NCBI RefSeq assembly: GCF_000725805.1 | Contig: NZ_JOFT01000032.1 | Span: 1-64,000 of the forward strand | DNA length: 64,000 nucleotides | From: Streptomyces xanthophaeus | GTDB lineage: Bacteria; Actinomycetota; Actinomycetes; Streptomycetales; Streptomycetaceae | Reading direction: 5' to 3' | Part shown: positions 1 to 8,239 of the stretch, piece by piece | Numbering within the stretch: position 1 is the first letter of the stretch | Layout: every line of letters starts with the position of its first letter | Notes under the pieces: generated by a model | What the model was told of the DNA's origin: nothing | Database searches by the model: none | Seen by the model: the letters and a program-made list of their open reading frames with translations, nothing else | Program-made: the position numbers and the translations under genes

Positions 1-1
1 C

Positions 2-136
2 GACCGGCTCGACGCGGCCGGCATCGAGGCCGACGAACTGACCGTCCACACCCCCGACCTGGACGACGTCTTCTTCGCCCTGACCGCCACCACCGTGCCG
101 AACCAGGCCGGCCAGCCCAAGGAGGATGCCCGATGA
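2..136 (+). CDS. ABC transporter ATP-binding protein, C-terminal end (partial)
   Basis: Only the last 44 residues are inside the window; the gene runs in from the left edge. The segment TPDLDDVFFALT is typical of the C-terminal tail of DrrA-type (daunorubicin resistance) ATPases, which drive export through a DrrB-type permease. The stop codon overlaps the start of the permease gene (ATGA), so the two are translationally coupled. The catalytic part (Walker A, signature, Walker B) lies outside and cannot be checked. Substrate unknown. Confidence 0.85.
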   Translation, partial: DRLDAAGIEADELTVHTPDLDDVFFALTATTVPNQAGQPKEDAR

Positions 137-924
137 GCTCCCTCACCCTCACCGTGCGCGACTCCTCGACGATGCTGCGGCGCAACCTCCTGCACGCACG
201 CCGCTACCCGTCCCTCACCCTGAACCTGCTGCTGACGCCGATCATGATGCTCCTGCTCTTCGTCTACATCTTCGGCGACACGATGAGCGCCGGCATCGGC
301 GGCGGCGGGGCGGACCGGTCCGCATACATCGCCTACCTCGTCCCGGGCATCCTGCTGCTGACCATCGGCGGCACCACGATCGGCAGCGCGGTGTCCGTCT
401 CCAACGACATGACCGAAGGCATCATCGCCCGCTTCCGCACGATGGCGATCCACCGCGGCTCGGTCCTCATCGGCCACGTCATCGGCAGTGTCCTGCAGTG
501 CGTGATGAGCGTGGTCCTCGTCGGGGCCGTCGCCGTGGCCATCGGCTTCCGCTCCACGAACGCAACCGCCCTGGAATGGATCCTCGCGGTCGGGCTGTTG
601 ACGCTGGTCGCCCTGGCGCTGACCTGGATCGCGGTCGGCATGGGCCTGTCCAGCCCGAACGCCGAGGCGGCCAGCAACAACGCGATGCCGCTGGTGGTCC
701 TGCCGCTCCTGTCCAGCGCGTTCGTCCCGGTCGACGCGATGCCGGGCTGGTTCCAGCCCGTCGCCGAGTACCAGCCCTTCACCCCGGCCATCGAGACCCT
801 GCGCGGCCTCCTCCTCGGCACCGAGATCGGCCACAACGGATGGCTGGCCGTGGCCTGGTGCCTGGGGCTGGCCGTGCTGGGGTACTTCTGGTCCAAGTCG
901 CTGTTCGACCGCGACCCGAAGTAG
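133..924 (+). CDS. ABC transporter permease, DrrB/ABC-2 type
   Basis: This 263-residue membrane protein belongs to the ABC-2 permease family of drug and polyketide exporters. It has about six hydrophobic segments; the first begins near residue 28 after a basic N-terminus (MLRRNLLHARRYPS). The loop MTEGIIARFRTMAIHRGSVL is the conserved cytoplasmic coupling region of DrrB-like permeases. The start ATG overlaps the stop of the upstream ATPase gene, giving a two-gene exporter operon. The length is normal for the family. Export of a hydrophobic compound is inferred; the substrate is not indicated by neighbours. Confidence 0.9.
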   Translation: MSSLTLTVRDSSTMLRRNLLHARRYPSLTLNLLLTPIMMLLLFVYIFGDTMSAGIGGGGADRSAYIAYLVPGILLLTIGGTTIGSAVSVSNDMTEGIIARFRTMAIHRGSVLIGHVIGSVLQCVMSVVLVGAVAVAIGFRSTNATALEWILAVGLLTLVALALTWIAVGMGLSSPNAEAASNNAMPLVVLPLLSSAFVPVDAMPGWFQPVAEYQPFTPAIETLRGLLLGTEIGHNGWLAVAWCLGLAVLGYFWSKSLFDRDPK

Positions 925-1617
925 CCGCGTCAACCTGACGAGCGGCGGCCCCGAGCGCTTACGCCTCCCGTCTCCGTGTGTGCGCACGGGGCACCCCGTA
1001 TCGTCGATCACGTGCGATCCGCCCGACCCACGGCCCTGCCGGTCAGGCAGCCGCGGGGTCGGGACTCCCCCTGTCCGCAGCGCCGGTGGTGCCCGATTGG
1101 GTGGTGGACAGGGCCGAGGTGAGGGAGCTCGTCGCCGCGGTGCGCCGTCGGCGGGCGGCGGAGCGGTAGGCACAACCACGGGCCTCCAAGGCGCGGGCGG
1201 TTTCGGGATGACCATGCCGGCCGACGTGGTGTCTGCGGATCCCAAGGTCCGCCGCCGTCTCCGCGGTCATGTCTACGTCTTCACGATCGGGTGCGACGTG
1301 CGCGGCCGATCGGCGATCGCGGCGAAGGCGGCCGAGGTGACCCGGTACCCCACCGGCGACACACGGAACCTCGGTCAGGACCCAAACCTGGCAGCTCAGC
1401 CCCGACGGCGCGTGGCGTGTTCCACCGCATCACCGGGCAGCAGCCTCGAGCCAGCGAGGCAGTGCCCGAGCTCTGGCCGTCGCACCGGACAACGCCGCCG
1501 TCATCGCAGTCAACCGGGACGGCGCAGCAGGCGTCCGATGGCCCTCGTCGGTCGATGAGATCCCCCGCCTGGGTGAGGACGGCGGCGGCGGGTTCCGTCC
1601 CGGGGTTTGCAGGAGGC
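925..1617. other. Intergenic region, about 690 bases, with a possible coding trace
   Basis: I see no intact gene here. On the plus strand the frame starting at 1377 reads like part of a repeat protein (RTQTWQLSPDGAWRVPP, then ALAVAPDNAAVIAVNRDG), similar in style to WD/propeller sequence, but it has no start and is not bounded by a sensible upstream region. It may be a gene remnant. The region separates the exporter operon from the convergent P450 gene. Confidence 0.3.
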
Positions 1618-2808
1618 TCAGTGCTCGTGGGGTTCCGCCGCGTATCGCACCGGCAGCTCCCTCAGCCCGCGGGCGCGCAGGGACGTGCGCCATTGGGGCG
1701 CGGGGCCGGCCGGTTCGAGGAGGGGGTAGCGCTCCAGGAGGGCTGCCAGGGCGATTTCGGTCTCGGCGCGGGCCAGGGGGGCGCCGAGGCAGTAGTGGAT
1801 GCCGTGGCCGAGGGCGAGGTGGCCGGCGGTTTCGCGGTCGAAGTCGAGCGCGTCGGGGCGGGCGAAGCGTGCCGGGTCGCGGTTGGCCGCGGACAGGGAG
1901 AGCAGGACCGTCTCCCCCGCCGGGACGGTGACCCCTGCGATGGTCAACTCCTCGACCGCGAAACGGCGAATGGCCAGAAGAGCAGGTCCTTCGTACCGTG
2001 CGAGTTCCTCGACGGCGGCCGGGATCCGTGAGGGGTTCGCACGCAGCTTTGCCAGCTGCTCCGGGTGCTGGAGCAGCGCATGGATCGCGTTGGCGATGGC
2101 GTGCACGGTGTTCTCGTACCCGGCGAACAGGATGAGGAAGGCGAGGGACATCAACTCGTCCTCGCTGAGGCGGTCCCCGTCGCCGTCCCGTACGGCGATC
2201 AGGTCGGACAGCAGGTCGTCCGCGGGCTTGCTGCGCTTGTGTGCCAGCAGCTCGGTCAGGAAGCCCAGCATCGCCATCACGGCTTCCTTCGCGGCCCTGG
2301 GGCGGCTCGGGTCCGGGGCGACGAGCGCGTCGGTCCAGGCGCGGAAGTCGAGGCGGCGGTCTTCCGGGATGCCCAGCAGGTCACAGATGACGATGATCGG
2401 CAGCGGGCCGGCGTAGGCCGCCAGCAAGTCCGTGCTCCCGGCCGGGCCCAGGCCGTCGAGGAGGCGGTCCGCGGTTGCCCGGACGGGCGCCCGCAGCTGC
2501 TCGATCCGGCGCGCGGTGAAAGCCCGGCCCACGAGCTTGCGTATGCGGGTGTGGTCCGGGGCGTCCATGTTCAGGAGGTTGGCGTCGAGGGCGGGCGGCA
2601 ACGACAGACCTCGGTAAGAGCCCTCGGTCGCGTTGGCCTTGTCGAGGGACAGCCTCGGGTCGGCCAGGGCCTCCCGTACATCGTCGTATCGCGTGACCAG
2701 CCACGCCGGCATGCCGTCCGTACCGGTGATCCGGCACACCGGCGCGGACTTGCGCAGCCGCTCGTAGGCGGCATACGGATGCTCGATCAATTCGCCCTGA
2801 AGATCCAT
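1618..2808 (-). CDS. Cytochrome P450
   Basis: A 396-residue soluble bacterial P450 of class I length. It shows the I-helix oxygen-activation motif as AGYENT (residues 229-234), the K-helix ELAR (268-271) and the haem loop LGHGIHYCLGAPLARAE with Cys340 as the axial ligand; the usual first Phe of the haem loop is Leu. MDAPDHTRIRKLVGRAFT near residue 81 is the conserved C-helix region. The ATG is preceded by AGGGTGAT. It is a monocistronic gene with no ferredoxin beside it, so it would use a generic redox partner. The substrate cannot be read from the sequence. Confidence 0.95.
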   Translation of the reverse strand: MDLQGELIEHPYAAYERLRKSAPVCRITGTDGMPAWLVTRYDDVREALADPRLSLDKANATEGSYRGLSLPPALDANLLNMDAPDHTRIRKLVGRAFTARRIEQLRAPVRATADRLLDGLGPAGSTDLLAAYAGPLPIIVICDLLGIPEDRRLDFRAWTDALVAPDPSRPRAAKEAVMAMLGFLTELLAHKRSKPADDLLSDLIAVRDGDGDRLSEDELMSLAFLILFAGYENTVHAIANAIHALLQHPEQLAKLRANPSRIPAAVEELARYEGPALLAIRRFAVEELTIAGVTVPAGETVLLSLSAANRDPARFARPDALDFDRETAGHLALGHGIHYCLGAPLARAETEIALAALLERYPLLEPAGPAPQWRTSLRARGLRELPVRYAAEPHEH

Positions 2809-2924
2809 GAGATCACCCTAAGACGTGCAGGGAAACGCCCGTGCGGCCGGGCTCCACGCGGAGGAGCCCGGGGGCGCGACGCGTCCCGCAGCCGAGGTGG
2901 GCCAGGCGTGCGAAGCACCAGGGA

Positions 2925-2951
2925 GGGCCCGGTTGCCGGGCAACCGGGCCC
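2925..2951. terminator. Strong hairpin between P450 gene and DUF475 remnant
   Basis: Thirteen bases (GGGCCCGGTTGCC, 2925-2937) pair perfectly with 2939-2951 around a one-base centre. It lies upstream of both flanking genes, so it terminates neither of them in its present place. It may block readthrough or be left over from a lost gene. Confidence 0.45.
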
Positions 2952-3074
2952 GCACCGACCCTCAGCGCTGACACGTCCCGCTCCTGGCCTCGGCCCACTG
3001 CGAGGCATCGCCCTAGACTTCAGGTCAACGTTTCGCAAAGCCATGTACGGCGCAAGGAAGTTCCGTACACGACG

Positions 3075-3279
3075 ATGGGGTATCCAGTGCTTCTGAAAAC
3101 GTTCGGCTGGTCGTTCGCGGTCACCGCGCTCGGCCTGATCGCGGCGGTGTTATACGGGGGGTGGGCCGGCTTCGGGATCGTCGCGATCCTGTCCATCCTC
3201 GAAATCTCGGTGTCCTTCGACAACGCCGTGGTCAACGCCGGGGTCCGGCGAGAAGGCCGAGGCCGCCGCCGGCGTCTGA
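3075..3279 (+). pseudogene. DUF475 (TerC-like membrane protein) remnant, internally deleted
   Basis: The first 50 codons encode the N-terminus of a DUF475 integral membrane protein: LLKTFGWSFAVTALGLIAAV, then an ILSILEISVSFDNAVVNAG segment with the family's FDNAVVNAG motif. Immediately after this the frame fails. In another frame the DNA reads SGEKAEAAAGV and stop, which looks like the family's charged C-terminal tail. A normal member is over 300 residues, so about 85 percent has been removed by an internal deletion that also shifted frame. The start could be ATG 3075 or GTG 3087. The expected terminator still follows at 3312. Confidence 0.75.
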
Positions 3280-3311
3280 GCCGGCGTACTCGATGCCGCG
3301 GCGGGCGGTGC

Positions 3312-3346
3312 GGTGGAGCCGGGCCCGGACGCGGCCCGGCTCCACC
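3312..3346 (+). terminator. Rho-independent-like terminator after the DUF475 remnant
   Basis: A 14-bp perfect stem (GGTGGAGCCGGGCC at 3312-3325 with 3333-3346) and a 7-base loop, without a U-tract, as is common in Streptomyces. It probably ended the original DUF475 transcript. A short tetranucleotide run (AGGC repeated) follows near 3370-3390. Confidence 0.7.
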
Positions 3347-3466
3347 GAGAACACGGACGGCTGCTGCTGCAGGCAGGCAGGCAGGCAGCGGCCAGACAGA
3401 CAGGTCCGTCATGCGCGGATCGACGAAGGGTCACGCAGTGAGCAGCGACGTCTTAGAGTGGCCGCC

Positions 3467-4318
3467 ATGAGCGAGCATCCCGGACACCAGTCCGTCCCGC
3501 CGGTGTTGTCGGGAGCCAAGAGCGACTGGCTGCCCGTCACCGCGGGCGAGTCGGGTGCCGCCGTCTTCCGCAGCGCGGACGGCACCCGGTACGCCAAGTG
3601 CGTAGCGGCAGCGGACGCAGCCGACCTCAAGGCCGAGCGCGACCGGGCCGCATGGCTGAGCGACCAAGGTGTCCCGGGGCCGCAGGTGCTGGAGTGGCAC
3701 TCCGGCGATGCAGGGGCCTGCCTGGTGACCGGGACCGTCCACGGCATACCCGCCGACCAGGTGTCCGCCGGGGACCTGCGTGCCTCCTGGGGACGCATCA
3801 CGGACGCGGTCCGGGCGCTGCACGAGGTGCCCGTGCAGCAGTGCCCGTTCAGCCGGGACTTGAGCAGGATGGTCGCCGCAGCGCGCGCGGTCGTGCGCCG
3901 TGGCGCCGTGAACCCGGAGTTCCTCCCCGTCGAGCAGCAGCACACGCCGGCCTCGGAGCTGCTGTCCCGCCTCGTCCCGCAGTTCACGCTGCGACGGGAC
4001 CAGGAGGCCGCCGACACGGTGGTCTGCCACGGAGACCTGTGCCTGCCCAACATCATCCTCGACCCGGACACCCTGGACGTGTCCGGTTTCATCGACCTGG
4101 GCCGCCTCGGACTGGCCGACCGCTACGCCGACCTGGCGCTGCTGCTCACCAGCGCGCGGGAGACATGGACGGACGAGGAACAGGCGCAGGCCGCGGACTC
4201 GGCATTCGCCGACGGGTACGGCATCTCCCTCGACCACGACCGCCTGCGTTTCTACCTCCATCTCGACCCGCTCACCTGGGGCCAAGACGCCGATCCCCAG
4301 GGCGTGATCCTTCACTGA
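3467..4318 (+). CDS. aph(3''): Aminoglycoside O-phosphotransferase, APH(3'')-like
   Basis: A 283-residue member of the APH fold that resembles streptomycin 3''-phosphotransferases (APH(3''), StrA/AphE type), which inactivate streptomycin with ATP. The nucleotide-binding Lys lies in RYAKCV (Lys44). The catalytic loop is CHGDLCLPNIILDP (His188-Asn195), and the Mg-binding Asp is in GFIDLGRLGLADRYADLAL (Asp210). The C-terminal RFYLHLDPLTWG also matches the subfamily. I chose ATG 3467 because the upstream part of the longer frame runs through the DUF475 remnant and its terminator. It stands alone with no streptomycin biosynthesis genes beside it. The specificity is inferred from motif likeness only. 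Confidence 0.85.
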   Translation: MSEHPGHQSVPPVLSGAKSDWLPVTAGESGAAVFRSADGTRYAKCVAAADAADLKAERDRAAWLSDQGVPGPQVLEWHSGDAGACLVTGTVHGIPADQVSAGDLRASWGRITDAVRALHEVPVQQCPFSRDLSRMVAAARAVVRRGAVNPEFLPVEQQHTPASELLSRLVPQFTLRRDQEAADTVVCHGDLCLPNIILDPDTLDVSGFIDLGRLGLADRYADLALLLTSARETWTDEEQAQAADSAFADGYGISLDHDRLRFYLHLDPLTWGQDADPQGVILH

Positions 4319-4342
4319 GACCTGGTGTCCGGGCTCCTGCTC

Positions 4343-5029
4343 CTACGTGCAGTCGGGGCCTTCGGCGTACAGGCCGTTCACGCGGACGTGCTCGATGGCC
4401 GTTTCGGTGCCCCGCCGTACGGTGACGGTGATGGAGCCCCGTCGGCGCTCCGTGAACGCCACGCCGTAGAGAGTGCGCTCGCCGCCGCCGGTGGTCTGGA
4501 GGTCCCGCACCGGAAGCGGAGCCCCGTTGCAGGTGGCTGAGACGACCTTCTGACGGTCGGCCGCGAAGATCTCAAGCCAGCCCAGCCAGGGGCCCGCCTC
4601 GAAGGGAACGAGCTGCGGGACCTCGCCCGCCGCCGGTGCGACGGGCTCCGAGTGGCACGCCGTCTCAGAGGCACCGCCGAACGAGGCGCGGCAGAACCGT
4701 CCGTCCGCCGTCAGCCAGGTCAGGGCGACCGCGTCGCCGCGCACCGCAGCAACGGCCAGGCCCTGGCCGTCGGGCGCGTCCTTGCCGTTCGCATGCGCCT
4801 GCGCGAGCACGCGGGAGCGCGCTTCCTTGATCGCTGCGGCTTCTCGGTCGGTTCCGGCCGTGTGGGCGACCGGTGGCGGCGTTGGCGAGGTACCCGTTGC
4901 GGCCGACGCCGTCGGCCCGCTGCTCTGCGTACTCGCGCCGGATGTACAAGCGGCCAGTGCAGCCACTGCAAGCCCTGCGAGCCCTGCGACTGCGGCTTTC
5001 CAAGCGTGTCTTCCGACTCTTCCCCGCAC
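4343..5029 (-). CDS. Putative lipoprotein, unknown function
   Basis: A 228-residue exported protein starting at GTG 5029 behind GGGGAGGGG. The signal peptide ends in a lipobox (ALAAC), so the mature protein should be lipid-anchored at residue 28. A Ser/Thr/Pro linker of about 30 residues follows, then a globular part with four Cys residues (FCRAS, TACHSE, ATCNG, and a final PDCT) that could form two disulfides. I do not recognise the domain. It converges with the phosphotransferase gene and has only 24 bases between stops. Confidence 0.75.
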   Translation of the reverse strand: MRGRVGRHAWKAAVAGLAGLAVAALAACTSGASTQSSGPTASAATGTSPTPPPVAHTAGTDREAAAIKEARSRVLAQAHANGKDAPDGQGLAVAAVRGDAVALTWLTADGRFCRASFGGASETACHSEPVAPAAGEVPQLVPFEAGPWLGWLEIFAADRQKVVSATCNGAPLPVRDLQTTGGGERTLYGVAFTERRRGSITVTVRRGTETAIEHVRVNGLYAEGPDCT

Positions 5030-5053
5030 GATCGCCCCTCCCCGTTTCCCCCG

Positions 5054-5260
5054 TCACATCGAGATGATCCTGCCTTGTGGACCCCCCGGACCATCAGCAC
5101 TTTCCTGAACCGCCGCGACTCGCCGCGGGGTCACCTCTTGGTGGCCTCGGAGATCCTCCCGGCGATCCGGGGTGTGGTCGACCAGGGCGGCTACTTCGCC
5201 CGTCCGTGCGTCGCGGGGGACCATGGCACCGGTTCGGGCGGCCGCCGACCAGAATGTCAC
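5054..5260 (-). CDS. Small hypothetical protein, doubtful
   Basis: A 68-residue frame whose first half (GAMVPRDARTGEVAALVDHT) resembles small Streptomyces proteins of the type 'RDTRTGRVG' that bind no known partner. The second half is rich in Arg and Gln and is not convincing. It may be a decayed small gene. No clear ribosome site. Confidence 0.3.
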   Translation of the reverse strand: MTFWSAAARTGAMVPRDARTGEVAALVDHTPDRREDLRGHQEVTPRRVAAVQESADGPGGPQGRIISM

Positions 5261-5414
5261 CAGGCGCCCCCTCGGGCTTCGGCGCGGGTGGCGCCGGCGG
5301 TTTCGCCTCTGCGCTCCCGGCCCCGCCGGATGCGAACGGGCCCGCCCTGTTCGCGTCGGGGTGCTCCCCTGGCGCTCGCCACACGAGGACGCCCGGCGCA
5401 GCAGGGCTGCGCTC

Positions 5415-6200
5415 TCAGCCGCCGTTGGGCGCGTTGAACTCTTCGACCGGGCCGAAGTCGCTGAACGTGCCGGTGTTGACGGCGGGGATACCGCGCATCT
5501 CCATGCGCTGCTCGAAGCGCACGGTGCGGCCCTGGCTGTCGACCCACTGGTCGATGTCGAAGCCGGTCACGCCCTTGGCCTTCATCGAGCGGTACGTCCG
5601 CGGGTCGACGGAGGCCACCTGGTCGACGTCGAGGCGTCCGGCGAGGTGGTAGGTGGGGATGCCGCCCTGCTCCTCCATGCCCTTGAGTGCCGAGGGGCCG
5701 AGGGTGAGCAGCAGCTTGGCGTACCCCGCGTAGTTCGCCACGTTGTCCTCGGCGCGCGGCGTCTTCCTCCAGCCGCTTCCCTCCTGGAGGCGGTTGCGGA
5801 CGTAGTTGGCGTCGGGCGTGGTCACCGTCTCCATCCACATGGCCTGGGAGGCCGGGACGTCGTCCGGCGTACGGATCTCGCTCCGCCCGGTGAACGGGAC
5901 GTTGTGGTTGATCCTTCCGGTCATGGTCGATATGTGCCGGCCGGCGGCCGAACTGTTGAACGTGATCGTCGACGCATAGGGGGTCTTCTCCGCCTCGGCG
6001 ACGGCCTGCTCGGGAGAAAATGCCCCTGCTGTGGTGGGGACGGCGGACGGCGGTGCGGATTCCGGGGCCGGGGACGCAGACGTGGCTGCGGGGGCGGCCG
6101 TACCGCCCGGGGCGTCTTCGCAGCCCGACAGCGTGGCGAGGGCGACCGCGATCGCGGCAGCAGTGAGAACCGTCTTGCGGCCTGTGGTGAAGGTGATCAT
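5415..6200 (-). CDS. Putative lipoprotein (LppX/LprG-like style)
   Basis: A 261-residue exported protein. I chose ATG 6200 because it begins a proper signal peptide (MITFTTGRKTVLTAAAIAVA) ending in the lipobox LSGC; the longer frame adds 11 unlikely residues. A low-complexity Ala/Pro/Ser linker follows. The mature part has the feel of actinobacterial lipoproteins of the LppX/LprG class: an amphipathic N-terminal helix, then an antiparallel sheet (TMTGRINHNVPFTG, YHLAGRLDVDQVAS) and a late DIDQWVDSQGRTVRFEQRM strand pair. Such proteins bind lipids or lipoproteins in the cell envelope, but the assignment rests on pattern likeness. Single-gene unit. Confidence 0.7.
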   Translation of the reverse strand: MITFTTGRKTVLTAAAIAVALATLSGCEDAPGGTAAPAATSASPAPESAPPSAVPTTAGAFSPEQAVAEAEKTPYASTITFNSSAAGRHISTMTGRINHNVPFTGRSEIRTPDDVPASQAMWMETVTTPDANYVRNRLQEGSGWRKTPRAEDNVANYAGYAKLLLTLGPSALKGMEEQGGIPTYHLAGRLDVDQVASVDPRTYRSMKAKGVTGFDIDQWVDSQGRTVRFEQRMEMRGIPAVNTGTFSDFGPVEEFNAPNGG

Positions 6201-6296
6201 CGTCCGGGGATTTTCCCACACAGGCAGCCTCACCCTCGAACGGTTTCGCCCACACCGGAAAGCGGGGCCAGCCGCTCGAACCGCCGGGGCAGGGGT

Positions 6297-7391
6297 TCAG
6301 GAGCCGATGAAGCGGGTGGCGCCCACGAACGGGCGGTTCGACAGGGGCTCCTCCCTCACCCTCTCCCCCGTCCTCGGCGAGTTGATCATCATCGGCTCGC
6401 CCTGGTCGTTCCTGCCGACGTAGATGCCCACGTGCGTGACGTTCGAGGTGCTGCTGCCGAAGCCCACGACGTCACCGGGCCGGAGGTCGGCGGGCGACGT
6501 GATCCGCTCGCCCTCGGCCGAACCGGCGGGCGCCGCACCGCCACCCGCGTCGAACTGCGGCTGGCTGTCGCGCGGGATGGTGATGCCGAGAGCGGAGTAC
6601 ACCTGGCCCGTCAGGCCGGAGCAGTCGTAGCCGAACCCGGCCGTGCCGGACCACAGGTACTCCAGACCCAGGAACTTGCGGGCTTCGGCGACCACGTCCT
6701 CGCCGGTCGCCCCGGACGTCGGGACCTTCGCGAGGTCGTCGCGCTCGAAGTAGATCCGGGTGCCGTCGTTGGCCCGGGCCTCCACGACGGACGGGGCGCC
6801 GGCTACGGGCTTCACGGCGAATTCCGTGTTGAACGAGTACTCGGTGCCTCCCTTGGCGGGCGCGCCCGCCGCCAGTGCCTGACGCGAGCCGTAGCCCCAG
6901 GCCGTCGGGCTCGTGACGCGTTCCGCGGTCGTGCCGGACGGGGCCTTCTTCCGGAGCTTCGTCAGCTGCCGGTCGGGCACCCAGCCGGGGTAGCCGCCCG
7001 CGTCCCTGGGCGTGGGCTGGCCGTGGACCACCACCTTGTCCCAGAGCACGCCGTCCTTGGTCATCGTGTCCACCACGGTGACCTTGCCCCCGTACAGGGC
7101 CTGCGTCTCACCCGGAACGTCTCGGCGCAGGTCGATGTCGTGGGCCATCGCGGCGAACCAGCCCCTGATGTCGACCGGGTTGGCGAGCGCCTTCGCGTCC
7201 ACCGTCCGCACTTTGTCGGGGCTCTCCCAGATCTGGGCGACGGACACGTCCACGTAGCAGGTCCTGGCACCCTTGCAGGCGGCCGAGGCCGCCGATGCGG
7301 AGGCGTCTGCGGCGGAGACGCCCTGCGTCAGGGGAACCAGGGCCATGACGGCACTGACGGCAACGGGAAGCGCGATGTGCGAGAGGGGCAT
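6297..7391 (-). CDS. Secreted NlpC/P60 peptidoglycan endopeptidase
   Basis: A 364-residue secreted protein with a C-terminal NlpC/P60 cysteine peptidase domain that cuts peptide crosslinks of peptidoglycan. Catalytic Cys257 is in YDCSGLTGQVYSALG and His320 is in THVGIYVG; PGDVVGF precedes the His, as usual. The middle (about 40-145) looks like bacterial SH3-like domains (DVSVAQIWESPDK, GYPGWVPDRQL) that bind cell wall. I chose ATG 7391, which starts a good signal peptide cut near VSAADA; the longer frame adds 68 unlikely residues. It is a single gene, probably for wall turnover. The third catalytic polar residue is not certain. Confidence 0.9.
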   Translation of the reverse strand: MPLSHIALPVAVSAVMALVPLTQGVSAADASASAASAACKGARTCYVDVSVAQIWESPDKVRTVDAKALANPVDIRGWFAAMAHDIDLRRDVPGETQALYGGKVTVVDTMTKDGVLWDKVVVHGQPTPRDAGGYPGWVPDRQLTKLRKKAPSGTTAERVTSPTAWGYGSRQALAAGAPAKGGTEYSFNTEFAVKPVAGAPSVVEARANDGTRIYFERDDLAKVPTSGATGEDVVAEARKFLGLEYLWSGTAGFGYDCSGLTGQVYSALGITIPRDSQPQFDAGGGAAPAGSAEGERITSPADLRPGDVVGFGSSTSNVTHVGIYVGRNDQGEPMMINSPRTGERVREEPLSNRPFVGATRFIGS

Positions 7392-7682
7392 ACGACGATT
7401 GTCCTGCGCGGGTCGCGACGGACCAGGGACCGATCGGCCGACCATACGGCTGATATCGGACACCCCGCTCGACCTGCCACGCCCACAACGGCCGCCGACG
7501 AAACCACGCTTCACCTTCACCACTGGAGTCACAGGGTGTCGCAGGTGACAATCGGCCAGTCCGCCGCACCCGTCCCCGGAAGCCGCTGTGGGCACTCAGC
7601 TTCTTCGGTGCAGCCGCGCTGAGTGACCCCGGACCAGCTCGCGGGGAGACCGACCCAAGTGGCGGGAGCGAACAGCTGGGGT

Positions 7683-8096
7683 TCAGGCCCCCGCCTCGGC
7701 TGTCGGCCCCTGGCCGAGGAACCGCTTTGCCGCCTCAACCGCTTCCCGGTTGAGTTCCTCGATGGAGACTCCCAGCTCTCCTCCCAGCCGTCCAAGTCGT
7801 ATGCGCAGTGGACGAGGGGTTGCAGTTCTACGGGGTCGCCGAGGTCATGGGCGATGTCGGCCCGGATGAGGTGGGTGCCGACCGCGGGATCGAGGGATCC
7901 GTCGGCGATCTGACCGGCGACCCAGGAGGCCATGTCCCACTTCGCGGCCCGAGGGTCAGCGGGCGGGTGGAAGAGCAGTCCCAACTCCTCCAGCACCTGG
8001 TCGAAGAGAGGCGGAGCCTCGGGCTCTTCGCTCCGGAGGAGACCGGCCAGCATCTGGGAGAAGGAGACTCGCACATTTTCAGACGATGCTGGCCAT
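7683..8096 (-). pseudogene. Frameshifted conserved hypothetical gene
   Basis: Most of the protein is open in one frame (EELGLLFHPPADPRAAKW, then DMASWVAGQIADGSLDPAVG and ending LDGWEESW). It then jumps to a second frame, GVSIEELNREAVEAAKRFLG, which ends at a stop at 7683. One missing G in the run after GAGAGCTGGG explains the jump exactly: adding a G gives WEESWGVSIEEL. At the 5' end, ATG 8096 sits behind a perfect GGAGGA site but hits a stop after five codons. Either the 5' end also has an indel or translation starts at GTG 8074. The family is unknown to me; it looks like a small acidic cytoplasmic protein. Decay or sequencing error. Confidence 0.6.
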
Positions 8097-8239
8097 GGAG
8101 TTCCTCCTGCGTGTTCGGTGATCAGGACAGCTCGCGTCCTTCCCGGCACGGGGCTGACCGGCCGTGCTCTGTCGGCCCGAGTCCGGCTCCGGCAGGGTGG
8201 AGTGTCCGTGAAGTGGTCAACGGGAGGGACGAGGCAGTC

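Noticed and set aside
1377..1620. Possible WD/propeller gene fragment on the plus strand
   Set aside because: No start codon, no repeat series and no family match strong enough to call; kept only as a note in the intergenic entry.
5172..7622. An 816-codon plus-strand frame
   Set aside because: It runs antisense through two clear secreted-protein genes, including the NlpC/P60 catalytic domain, and has no recognisable domain.
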